NCBI GenBank assembly: GCA_944321755.1
Contig: CALUMM010000013.1
Coordinates: 1 to 54,605 of the forward strand
DNA from: an uncultured Alistipes sp.
GTDB lineage: Bacteria > Bacteroidota > Bacteroidia > Bacteroidales > Rikenellaceae
DNA length: 54,605 bases
Direction: 5' to 3'
Below, one piece after another: positions 22,973 to 30,965 of the stretch (positions within the stretch are counted from its first letter, which is position 1; each line of letters starts with the position of its first letter). A program made the position numbers and the translations under genes. A model generated the notes under the pieces. That model saw only the letters and a program-made list of their open reading frames with translations, was not told the DNA's origin and did no database searches.

Positions 22973-24727
22973 ATGAAAATACGAAATTACATAGCTCTAT
23001 CCGCGCTCGCCATCGGAACACTGGCTGCCTGCTCGCAGGCCGATGAGAAAATCAAATTCGGCATCGACAGCAATTCGATAACCATCGATGCGGTAGGCGG
23101 TACCCGCACCATCAAGGTCTCGTCCAACGACAACTGGGTCGCATCCTCGTCCGTACCCTGGATCACCGTATCCCCCGCAAACGGCTCCGGATCCAAGGAG
23201 TGCAGCCTGTTGATCGACTCCGCAATCACATCCTCCGTGCGGAACGGCGTCGTCCGAATCGCAAAAACAGAAAACAGCGCCGAATACCAGGAAATCAAGG
23301 TCGAACAGAAAGGTTTCGACTACGCAATCACGGTCGATCAACCCTCCGTCTCGATCGAAAACTACGCTTCCCTCGACCAACGACATTTCGACGTCCGCAT
23401 CAAAACCAATGTCGATTTCGACATCCAGATCCCCGACGACGTAAACTGGATCAAAAACGACTCCTATGACGTGACACTCAACTATGGACTCCGACCCCGG
23501 GAAGTCACCGTCCGGTTCACCTGGGGTATCAACTCCATCCCCCTGGAGCGCTCGTCCGAAATCACTTTCGTACCTTCCAAGGAGAGCAACGTTACCCCTG
23601 ATATGCTCGCCCGGAACGACAAACTCGTCATCACGCAGAACGCCGCCGAGGAGATCGACCGCGGTACCCGGGCCGGAGACTCCGTCGCCCTGCTCAGCAT
23701 CGCCCGATCGCTCAACGTCTGGTCCACCAACTGGGAAAACTCCGGAGAACGAATGGACAACTGGGATGATGTGGTCCTCTGGGAAGAGGGAATGGACGGG
23801 TATGTCGACTCGCTCAAGGGCCGTGTGAAATATGCCCGATTCTTCATGTTCTCCATCAAGGAGGGACTCCCGTTCGAGGTCCAGTATCTGACCGGTGCCC
23901 AGGAACTCCAGTTCTACAGCAACACGAACACCTTCCAGCTGAGCCTCGACACGGGTGAGTACATCTGCAAACTCGAACACCTCAAACGACTTACTATCAG
24001 CGCATTCGGCCTGACGTCCCTCCACGAGGACTTCACGAACCTCAAGGAGCTCGAATACCTCGACCTCGGAAGCAACAACTTCGAAAAAATACCCAGAATC
24101 CTCTCCCCCGAGCACTTCCCTAAACTCCACGTGCTGAAACTGGCAAACAACCAGCGAAGACTGATCTACGACCTGAGCAACAACATCGCTACCGAATTCG
24201 GCGGATTCTACCAGGAAACGGCATACAACAAGGATAACAAACAGTTCGGAGAATTCCCCAAATGGCTCCTCCGCTGGGAACCCGACGAGGCAAAAGGGGT
24301 TACCGGACTCGATACGCTCATCCTCTCGGTGAACTACTTCCAGGGCGAAATCCCCTCGTTCGAGGACGATGCCTCGGTCGGCTACTACACCGATACCGAT
24401 ATCGCAAACAGCGCCGATACGCTCCCCCAGAAAATGCGCGACGTGAAACGGGTCATGCCCCAGTTGAAGATGTTCACGCTCAACCTCAACCGACTGACCG
24501 GCAAAGTCCCCGACTGGATCCTCTACCACCCCTCGCTCGACTGGTGGGACCCCTTCACGCTCCTCTTCAACCAGGAAGGAAAGGACGAAATCGGAAACCT
24601 CGCAGGTTTCTCGGAACTCCCGAACAACCTGAACTACTACTATCAGGTCTATACGAAGAAAAAACTGGCCAACAGTTCATCTTCCGACTCCGATACCGAC
24701 TCCGATACCGATGCCTCCGGCAACTAA
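22973..24727 (+). CDS. BACON plus leucine-rich-repeat surface lipoprotein
   Basis: 584 residues; signal MKIRNYIALSALAIGTLAAC with Cys20. A BACON domain spans about 28-112 (SITIDAVGGTRTIKVSSNDN, WVASSSVPWITVSPANGSGS), followed by a second beta domain to ~220 and LRRs from ~300 (LEHLKRLTISAFGLTSLHED, NLKELEYLDLGSNNFEKIPR, LHVLKLANNQRR, LKMFTLNLNRLTGKVPDW). The C-terminus is a Ser/Asp/Thr tail made from a 12-base in-frame repeat (DSDTDSDTDASGN). Same architecture class as the previous gene and probably a protein-binding partner of the protease encoded next. Starts 2 bases after the preceding stop. Confidence 0.87.
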   Translation: MKIRNYIALSALAIGTLAACSQADEKIKFGIDSNSITIDAVGGTRTIKVSSNDNWVASSSVPWITVSPANGSGSKECSLLIDSAITSSVRNGVVRIAKTENSAEYQEIKVEQKGFDYAITVDQPSVSIENYASLDQRHFDVRIKTNVDFDIQIPDDVNWIKNDSYDVTLNYGLRPREVTVRFTWGINSIPLERSSEITFVPSKESNVTPDMLARNDKLVITQNAAEEIDRGTRAGDSVALLSIARSLNVWSTNWENSGERMDNWDDVVLWEEGMDGYVDSLKGRVKYARFFMFSIKEGLPFEVQYLTGAQELQFYSNTNTFQLSLDTGEYICKLEHLKRLTISAFGLTSLHEDFTNLKELEYLDLGSNNFEKIPRILSPEHFPKLHVLKLANNQRRLIYDLSNNIATEFGGFYQETAYNKDNKQFGEFPKWLLRWEPDEAKGVTGLDTLILSVNYFQGEIPSFEDDASVGYYTDTDIANSADTLPQKMRDVKRVMPQLKMFTLNLNRLTGKVPDWILYHPSLDWWDPFTLLFNQEGKDEIGNLAGFSELPNNLNYYYQVYTKKKLANSSSSDSDTDSDTDASGN

Positions 24728-24739
24728 CGCTTTGACAAA

Positions 24740-26878
24740 ATGATCATGAACAAATATATTTTAACCGCTTTCAGTACCCTGGCGCTGATCGCTTTCAGCG
24801 CCTGCTCCACCGACGAACTCCCGGAGCCCAATTCAGGAACGACCGAAACCGAACCTTCCAAAATGGCCGGAGAGGTGATCGTCAAATTCGACGAGTCGGT
24901 CAGCGACATGCTCGATGAAATCGGACTGGCGAAAACCCGGTGCGGAGCCCCCGCAACCCGAAGCGGAATCGTCTCGGTCGACGAACTCCTCGACCTGCTC
25001 GGAGATTGCGAACTCGAACGCATATTCCCGATCGATACCCGCACCGAGGAGAAGGCACGGGAAGCCGGACTACACCTCTGGTATGTCGTCCGCTTCAGCG
25101 ACAAATTCGATGTCGATGAAATCACAGCCCGATTCTCCCGGATCGGAGAGGTGCAGACCGCAACCCCGAACCGAACCATCAAACGCGCATACCGCACCGA
25201 CCGAAAAGCAATCCCCCTGACGGAAAAAATGTGCGAACTGGCGAAAACCCGGGCCGATGGCGCCAACGGCTACCCATACAACGACAACCTCCTCCCCGTA
25301 CAGTGGAACATCATCAACCGCGGCTATCAGGACGCTTTCACGATCGATGACGAAGACCAAATGGATGAGGAGCAGATCGCTGCCGCCAAAGCCAAATTCC
25401 AGGCCGGAGCCGACGTCAATTGCGAAAAAGCATGGGAAATGTCCACCGGGGACCCCTCGATCATCGTCGCCGTGCTCGACGAGGGCGTATACTGGCGCCA
25501 TCCCGACCTCCAGGAGAACATGTGGGTCAACGAGGACGAAACATACGCATCCCACAAGGACAACGATGGAAACGGATATGCCGGTGACTACTACGGATAC
25601 GACTTCATCAACAATACCGGAATCATCTCCTGCGACGCCTCGGCCGATACCGGGCACGGAACCCATGTCGCCGGGGTCATCGCCGCCCGCAACAACAACA
25701 ACGATCCCGGAAACAACAGCGAAAAGAAGTTCAGCATGACTTCAATTGCCGGAGGTACCGCCGAAAAACCCGGCGTAAGGATCATGTCGTGCCAGATCTT
25801 CTCCGGAAACTCCGCAAGCAACACCATCAGCCTGGTCCGCGCCATCAAGTATGCCGCAGACAACGGTGCCGTCATCCTCCAGTGCAGTTGGGGATACACG
25901 TCCGGAACCGCCAACGGATACGAAAATGCCCCCAGTTTCGCCACTCAGGAGGAGTGGGAGGCCTACTGCCCCCTCGAAAAGGTCGCTCTCGACTATTTCG
26001 TGCACAACGCCGGCTCGCCAAACGGACCCATCGAAGGCGGACTCCCCATCTTCGCATCCGGAAACGAATACGCTCCATCGGCCGGATTCCCCGGCGCCGC
26101 GGACTACTGCGTCTCGGTAAACGCCATCGCCGCGGACTACACCATCTCCACCTTCTCCAACTACGGACCCGGATCCGATATCTCGGCGCCCGGCGGCGAT
26201 CAGGACTACTATTTCGAATTTGCCGACCAGGAACACAGAATCGGTTCCATGGGGTGCGTCCTCTCGACCATGCCCCCGCAGGTCAGCAACGATACCGGAT
26301 ACGGATACATGGAGGGAACCTCGATGGCCTGCCCGCATGTCTCGGGAGTCGCGGCCCTCGGTCTCTCCTATGCCGTCCAGCTCCGTAAACACTTCACCGC
26401 TGCGGAATTCCGGAAACTCCTCATCGAAAACGTCACCCCCCTGGACGAACATCAGACCGGTACGAAATACTATTACCACTATGTCGTCGACCTCGGAAAA
26501 ACCTACCTCAAAACCATTCCCCTCTCGCAGTATGTCGGAAAGGTCGGAGGACTGGTCAATGCCGAAATGCTCCTCAAGGCTATCGCCGGAGAAGAGGCCG
26601 GAACGAAACTCTCATTCCCGAACATCTACCTCGGAATCGGAGAGGAAAACAAGGTGATCGAAACCCCCGCCCGATACTTCGACAACGGAGAATCGCTGAC
26701 CTACACCCTTACAATCGAAAACACCGCGATCGTTTCGGGCAAGATCGAAAACGGCAAGGCCGTATTCATCGGTCTGGCAGAAGGGGCCTCCCCGGCATCC
26801 ATCAAGGCCAGCAACGGTGAAACCCATTCGTTCAACATCACCGTCCGCAAGTCGGCAAACGGCAGCGGCTGGCTCTGA
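24740..26878 (+). CDS. S8-family (subtilisin-like) serine protease, lipoprotein
   Basis: 712 residues; signal MIMNKYILTAFSTLALIAFS then AC, Cys22 (ATG at 24746 also possible). Residues ~43-150 look like an I9-type prodomain (AGEVIVKFDESVSDMLDEIG ... VVRFSDKFDVDEITARF). The catalytic triad is complete: Asp247 in IIVAVLDEGVYWRHPDL, His309 in DTGHGTHVAGVIAAR, Ser528 in YMEGTSMACPHVSGVAALG, with oxyanion Asn442 in FASGNEYAPSAGFPGAAD. A C-terminal ~100-residue beta domain with LTYTLTIENTAIVSGKIENG follows. Anchored in the outer membrane, it would cut proteins at the cell surface. It is the only enzyme in the SusCD locus, pointing to peptide uptake. Confidence 0.95.
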   Translation: MIMNKYILTAFSTLALIAFSACSTDELPEPNSGTTETEPSKMAGEVIVKFDESVSDMLDEIGLAKTRCGAPATRSGIVSVDELLDLLGDCELERIFPIDTRTEEKAREAGLHLWYVVRFSDKFDVDEITARFSRIGEVQTATPNRTIKRAYRTDRKAIPLTEKMCELAKTRADGANGYPYNDNLLPVQWNIINRGYQDAFTIDDEDQMDEEQIAAAKAKFQAGADVNCEKAWEMSTGDPSIIVAVLDEGVYWRHPDLQENMWVNEDETYASHKDNDGNGYAGDYYGYDFINNTGIISCDASADTGHGTHVAGVIAARNNNNDPGNNSEKKFSMTSIAGGTAEKPGVRIMSCQIFSGNSASNTISLVRAIKYAADNGAVILQCSWGYTSGTANGYENAPSFATQEEWEAYCPLEKVALDYFVHNAGSPNGPIEGGLPIFASGNEYAPSAGFPGAADYCVSVNAIAADYTISTFSNYGPGSDISAPGGDQDYYFEFADQEHRIGSMGCVLSTMPPQVSNDTGYGYMEGTSMACPHVSGVAALGLSYAVQLRKHFTAAEFRKLLIENVTPLDEHQTGTKYYYHYVVDLGKTYLKTIPLSQYVGKVGGLVNAEMLLKAIAGEEAGTKLSFPNIYLGIGEENKVIETPARYFDNGESLTYTLTIENTAIVSGKIENGKAVFIGLAEGASPASIKASNGETHSFNITVRKSANGSGWL

Positions 26879-26895
26879 CAGTCCGAAGAAAAAAC

Positions 26896-27723
26896 ATGCT
26901 GCACAACGGATTCATACGTTACGTACTGATCCCGCTCGGAACGGCGGCGGCACTCGTCGCCGCACGTCCCGCCCGGGGGCAGTTCCACATCGTTCCGCGT
27001 GAACGCCTCGACAGCATGGCACAACCCGCACTGGCCCATGGCGCTCAGGCGATGCGCTTCGACCGCACGCGGATCGAAACCGGAGCTATCGGCGAGGACG
27101 ACGCGCCGAAGAGTTTCGTCTTCACGTGGCGGAACACCGGCGACAAACCCCTGGTCATCACCCGGGTGAAGACCACCTGCGGATGCGCCGTCCCGACCTG
27201 CGGCAAACGACCGGTCAAACCCGGTGAAACGGACTCCGTGACGGTGACCTACCATCCCAAAGGGCATCCGGGAAGCTTCGTGAGGAAGATTTTCATCTTC
27301 ACGCAGCTCGCCGAAAATGCCCCCTCGGCGACCCTCGAACTCGCCGGTGAGGTCATCCCCTCGGCCCGTCCGACCTACGCCTATCCGCACGCACGCGGAA
27401 ACCTGCTCCTCAAGCAGGAGGAGATCCGGTTCGACGCGGCGGAACGACGCTCCGAAAGCATCGAGTGCCTCAACGGCGGGAACGACACCCTTCGGGTGCG
27501 GATCGATACCCGGATCCTGCCCCCCTGCATCCGGGCGGAGTTCACCCCCGCGGAGCTTCTGCCGGGGGAGGTCGGAGAGCTGACCGTGCGGTTCGACCCC
27601 GCAGCCGGAAAAGCCCCCGGGCGCATTCCGCTCTTCCTGCGGGGACTGGGGCTTCAGCCCGGACAGAGCACCGTCATGATCCGCATCGCAACACCTAACA
27701 ACGATTCCAAAACTGCAGAATAA
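26896..27723 (+). CDS. DUF1573 protein, exported, two domains
   Basis: 275 residues; signal MLHNGFIRYVLIPLGTAAAL ... ARPARGQ, Sec type rather than lipoprotein. The first DUF1573 domain (~50-155) shows SFVFTWRNTGDKPLVITRVK and TTCGCAVPTCGKRPVKPGET; a second Ig-like domain (~165-265) has RVRIDTRILPPCIRAEFTPA and VGELTVRFDPAAGKAPGRIP without the CGC motif. Lies 17 bases behind the protease gene and 11 before the last lipoprotein. Function of DUF1573 unknown; here possibly an envelope partner of the surface protease. Confidence 0.85.
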   Translation: MLHNGFIRYVLIPLGTAAALVAARPARGQFHIVPRERLDSMAQPALAHGAQAMRFDRTRIETGAIGEDDAPKSFVFTWRNTGDKPLVITRVKTTCGCAVPTCGKRPVKPGETDSVTVTYHPKGHPGSFVRKIFIFTQLAENAPSATLELAGEVIPSARPTYAYPHARGNLLLKQEEIRFDAAERRSESIECLNGGNDTLRVRIDTRILPPCIRAEFTPAELLPGEVGELTVRFDPAAGKAPGRIPLFLRGLGLQPGQSTVMIRIATPNNDSKTAE

Positions 27724-27734
27724 CTGATTAAAAT

Positions 27735-28232
27735 ATGAAAAACATCCTCAAATTCTCGCTTCTGCTGATCCTCGCCGCGGCCTTCACGGGTTGCGACGAC
27801 GACAAAAGCTACGATGATCCCGGACTCGACGTGTCGCTCTACAACATCTCGGGAACCTGGAAACTCGAATCCTGGAGCAACGGAATTCCGCTCGCCGAAG
27901 GAAGCTATGTCTATCTCGAACTTGCCTACCGGAACGGTAACGAGTTCACCATCTACCAGAACCTCGACAGTTTCAGTCCCCGGCGCATCACGGGTAGCTA
28001 CAACCTCGACACCGACGAGTCGCTCGGATCGGTGATCCGCGGCATGTACGACTACGAGAACGGAGACTGGTCGCACCGATACATCATCCGCAACCTCTAC
28101 AGCGACCGCATGACCTGGATCGCTACCGATGACAACCAGAATATCTCGCTCTACGTCCGCTGCGACGGAATCCCCCAGGAGATTCTCGACCAGTACAAGG
28201 ATGAAATCGAGTCCGAGCAGGACGAAGAGTAA
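27735..28232 (+). CDS. small lipoprotein, lipocalin-like
   Basis: 165 residues; signal MKNILKFSLLLILAAAFTGC with Cys20. The mature part starts with a lipocalin-like strand SLYNISGTWKLESWSNGIPL followed by alternating strands (VYLELAYRNGNEFTIYQNL, RITGSYNLDTDES, YIIRNLYSDRMTWIATDDNQ), as in the DUF5004/lipocalin-like small lipoproteins of Bacteroidales. Acidic tail ESEQDEE. Last gene of the locus, closed by the terminator at 28276-28312. Confidence 0.8.
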   Translation: MKNILKFSLLLILAAAFTGCDDDKSYDDPGLDVSLYNISGTWKLESWSNGIPLAEGSYVYLELAYRNGNEFTIYQNLDSFSPRRITGSYNLDTDESLGSVIRGMYDYENGDWSHRYIIRNLYSDRMTWIATDDNQNISLYVRCDGIPQEILDQYKDEIESEQDEE

Positions 28233-28275
28233 TCCATACCCGGATCCCGCCCGCCATACAGGCCCGGATCGGAAT

Positions 28276-28312
28276 GGCGGGGCGCAACGGTTTCGAATCG
28301 TTGCGCCCCGCC
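28276..28312 (+). terminator. terminator of the SusCD/protease locus
   Basis: A perfect 14-bp GC-rich stem (GGCGGGGCGCAACG and complement) with a 9-base loop, 43 bases after the stop at 28232; downstream T content is weak (CATTTG). Confidence 0.75.
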
Positions 28313-28340
28313 TGCCATTTGTAAAAAGGCCCTCCCGGGA

Positions 28341-28371
28341 ATTGCGCTTTCTGAATTATTTCTTAACTTTG
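28341..28371 (+). promoter_or_regulatory. promoter of ffh
   Basis: TAACTTTG at 28364-28371 with TTG at 28342-28344 (19-base spacing); 34 bases ahead of the ATG. Confidence 0.7.
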
Positions 28372-28405
28372 CGCGAAATATAAACGCTCGAAATTTTAAA
28401 CAGAT

Positions 28406-29740
28406 ATGTTCGAAAACCTGACCGACAAACTCGAACGGTCGTTCAAACTCCTCAAGGGCGAGGGCCGCATCACCGAAATCAACGTCGCCGAAACCCTCAA
28501 GGAGATCCGCCGCGCGCTGATCGACGCCGACGTAAACTACAAGGTCGCCAAGTCGTTCACCGACGAGGTGAAGCAGAAAGCCCTGGGACAGGACGTGCTC
28601 AAAGCCGTCAAGCCCGGGCAGATGATGACCAAGATCGTCCGCGACGAACTCGCCGCACTGATGGGCGGTACGGCCACCGACATCCGCCTCGAAGGAACCC
28701 CGGCCGTCATCCTCATCGCCGGTCTGCAGGGCTCCGGTAAGACCACCTTCTCCGGGAAGCTCGCCGCCATGCTCAAAAGCAAGAAGGGTCGTCAGGTGCT
28801 GCTCGTCGCCGGTGACGTCTACCGTCCCGCGGCCATCGACCAGCTGAAGGTCCTCGGCAGCCAGATCGGCGTCGAGGTCTACACCGAAGAGGGGAACCGC
28901 AACCCGGTCCAGATCGCCGAAAACGCCATCCGATACGCCCGACAGAAGAGCTACAACGTCGTGATCGTCGATACGGCCGGACGTCTGGCCGTCGACGAGG
29001 CCATGATGCAGGAGATTACGGCCATCAAGGCCGCCATCAAACCCTCGGAAACACTCTTCGTCGTCGATGCCATGACCGGTCAGGATGCCGTCAACACGGC
29101 CAGGGAGTTCAATGACCGGCTGGATTTCGACGGCGTGGTCCTCACCAAACTCGACGGCGATACCCGCGGCGGTGCCGCCATCTCGATCCGTTCGGTCGTC
29201 AACAAACCCCTGAAGTTCATCTCCAGCGGCGAGAAGATGGATGCCATGCAGGTCTTCCACCCGGAGCGAATGGCCGACCGCATCCTCGGCATGGGTGACG
29301 TCGTTTCGCTCGTCGAGCGCGCCCAGGAGCAGTTCGACGAGGAGGAGGCCCGCAAACTCAAGAAAAAACTCGTCAAGGACCAGTTCAATTTCAACGACTT
29401 CATCGCGCAGATCCAGCAGATCAAGAAGATGGGCAATCTCAAGGACCTGGCCTCGATGCTCCCCGGCATGGGCAAGATGCTGAAGAACGTCGACATCCCG
29501 GACGACGTCTTCAAGCAGACCGAGGCGATCATCTCCTCGATGACCCCCGCCGAGCGCGAACACCCCGAAATCATCAACGCCCGGCGCCGCGAGCGTATTG
29601 CCAAGGGTTCGGGAACGACCATGGCCGACGTGAACCGCCTGATGAAACAGTTCGAAGATACGCGCAAGATGATGAAGGCCGTGGCCGGAGGCGGACTGAA
29701 GATGCCCAAGATGCCCGGAGGCATGATGCGCAGACGGTAG
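28406..29740 (+). CDS. ffh: signal recognition particle protein Ffh
   Basis: 444 residues. N domain (MFENLTDKLERSFKLLKGEG, EIRRALIDADVNYKVAKSF), then the SRP GTPase with P-loop GLQGSGKTTFSGKLA (residues 106-120), LLVAGDVYRPAAIDQLKVLG, DTAGRLAVDEAMM and TKLDGDTRGGAAISI, and the Met-rich M domain from ~300 (MLPGMGKMLKNVDIPDDVFK, RRRERIAKGSGTTMADVNRL), ending in GGGLKMPKMPGGMMRRR. Ffh with SRP RNA targets nascent membrane and secreted proteins to FtsY at the inner membrane. The SRP RNA gene itself starts at the right edge of this window. Confidence 0.97.
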   Translation: MFENLTDKLERSFKLLKGEGRITEINVAETLKEIRRALIDADVNYKVAKSFTDEVKQKALGQDVLKAVKPGQMMTKIVRDELAALMGGTATDIRLEGTPAVILIAGLQGSGKTTFSGKLAAMLKSKKGRQVLLVAGDVYRPAAIDQLKVLGSQIGVEVYTEEGNRNPVQIAENAIRYARQKSYNVVIVDTAGRLAVDEAMMQEITAIKAAIKPSETLFVVDAMTGQDAVNTAREFNDRLDFDGVVLTKLDGDTRGGAAISIRSVVNKPLKFISSGEKMDAMQVFHPERMADRILGMGDVVSLVERAQEQFDEEEARKLKKKLVKDQFNFNDFIAQIQQIKKMGNLKDLASMLPGMGKMLKNVDIPDDVFKQTEAIISSMTPAEREHPEIINARRRERIAKGSGTTMADVNRLMKQFEDTRKMMKAVAGGGLKMPKMPGGMMRRR

Positions 29741-29820
29741 CGGGTCGGAAACTGAAAAAACAGGGCAAGGGGCTGGATTCAAGAGATTCCGGTCCCGGTC
29801 CGAGGCAAAACAGCGGAAAA

Positions 29821-29846
29821 ATCCCCGGAAATCGATTTCCGGGGAT
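29821..29846 (+). terminator. terminator of ffh
   Basis: Perfect palindrome ATCCCCGGAAA-TCGA-TTTCCGGGGAT followed by TTTT, 80 bases after the ffh stop. Preceded by AAAA, so also usable in the opposite direction. Confidence 0.85.
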
Positions 29847-29936
29847 TTTTCTGCCCGAACAGGCGGCGCAGGGCGGACCGGGCAATCCCCGACCCAAAAA
29901 AGAATGCGCCGGAAGCGGCAAATTCTCGCCCCACGG

Positions 29937-29968
29937 TTTGCAGAAGGACCCATTTATCCCTATCTTTG
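29937..29968 (+). promoter_or_regulatory. promoter of era
   Basis: TTTG at 29937-29940, 20-base spacer, TATCTTTG at 29961-29968: a textbook Bacteroidota promoter, 28 bases ahead of the ATG at 29997. It lies inside the longer open frame, supporting the later start. Confidence 0.85.
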
Positions 29969-29996
29969 CAAAAATATCGACCATCTCTCGAAAGAT

Positions 29997-30878
29997 ATGC
30001 ACAAATCGGGCTTCGTAAATATCATCGGCAACCCCAATGTCGGGAAATCCACACTCATGAACGCGCTGGTCGGAGAACGGCTCTCCATCATCACCGCAAA
30101 GGCCCAGACCACCCGCCACCGCATCATGGGGATCGTCTCCGGTGACGATTTCCAGATCGTCTACTCCGATACCCCCGGCATCCTGAAACCCGCCTACAAA
30201 CTCCAGGAGTCGATGATGAAATTCGTCGACGGCGCACTCACCGATGCCGACATCATCCTCTACGTCACCGATACCGTCGAACAGTCGGACCGCGCATCCC
30301 GCGTCCTCGAAAATATCCGCCACAGCGGGATCCCCACCATCGTCGTCGTCAACAAGATCGACCTCTCGAATCCCGCCTCGCTCGATGCACTCGTCGACAA
30401 GTGGCACGAAACACTCCCCGAAGCCCGCATCGTCCCCGTCTCGGCCCGCGAACAGTTCAATATCGAAGGACTTTTCAAAACCATCCTCGACCTGCTCCCT
30501 GAAGGCCCCGCCTTCTACCCCAAGGATACCCTCACCGACAAGACCCTGCGCTTCTTCGCCTCGGAGATCATCCGCGAGAAGATCCTCCGATTCTACGACA
30601 AGGAGATCCCCTACTGCTGCGAAATCGCCATCGACGCCTACAAGGAGGAGCCCGAAATCGACCGAATCGCCGCCACGATCTTCGTCGCCCGGGACTCCCA
30701 GAAGGGAATCCTCATCGGACACAAGGGCGAAAAACTCAAACGGGTCGGGCAGGCCGCACGCGAAGACATGGAGCAGTTCCTCGGCAAAAAGGTCTTCCTG
30801 CAGCTCTTCGTCAAGGTCAGCGACGACTGGCGGAACAACGAACGACAGCTCCGCCGCTTCGGATACGAAACGGAATAG
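29997..30878 (+). CDS. era: GTPase Era
   Basis: 293 residues from ATG 29997 (MHKSGFVNIIGNPNVGKSTL). G motifs: GNPNVGKST (11-19), DTPGIL, NKIDL (NKID motif in VVVNKIDLSNPAS), and the effector segment ITAKAQTTRHRIMGI. The C-terminal KH domain contains GILIGHKGEKLKRVGQAARE and FLQLFVKVSDDWRNNERQLR. Era binds the 3' end of 16S rRNA and is needed for 30S subunit maturation. An upstream extension of the frame from 29904 crosses the promoter and is not coding. Spacing to the next gene is 87 bases. Confidence 0.97.
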   Translation: MHKSGFVNIIGNPNVGKSTLMNALVGERLSIITAKAQTTRHRIMGIVSGDDFQIVYSDTPGILKPAYKLQESMMKFVDGALTDADIILYVTDTVEQSDRASRVLENIRHSGIPTIVVVNKIDLSNPASLDALVDKWHETLPEARIVPVSAREQFNIEGLFKTILDLLPEGPAFYPKDTLTDKTLRFFASEIIREKILRFYDKEIPYCCEIAIDAYKEEPEIDRIAATIFVARDSQKGILIGHKGEKLKRVGQAAREDMEQFLGKKVFLQLFVKVSDDWRNNERQLRRFGYETE

Positions 30879-30965
30879 CAGAACCGATCCGCAGCAAATG
30901 CCTGACCGCCCCCGGAAAAACAATAAAACCACGAAAAAAGCCGTTTAAAACAAAAAATCGAAAAA

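Noticed and set aside
24684..24715. 12-base repeat in the second LRR gene as a phase-variation site
   Set aside because: Only two units and a multiple of three, so changes would merely lengthen the Ser/Asp/Thr tail.
28406..30878. ffh and era as parts of the SusCD locus operon
   Set aside because: A strong terminator at 28276-28312 and separate promoters before ffh and era separate them.
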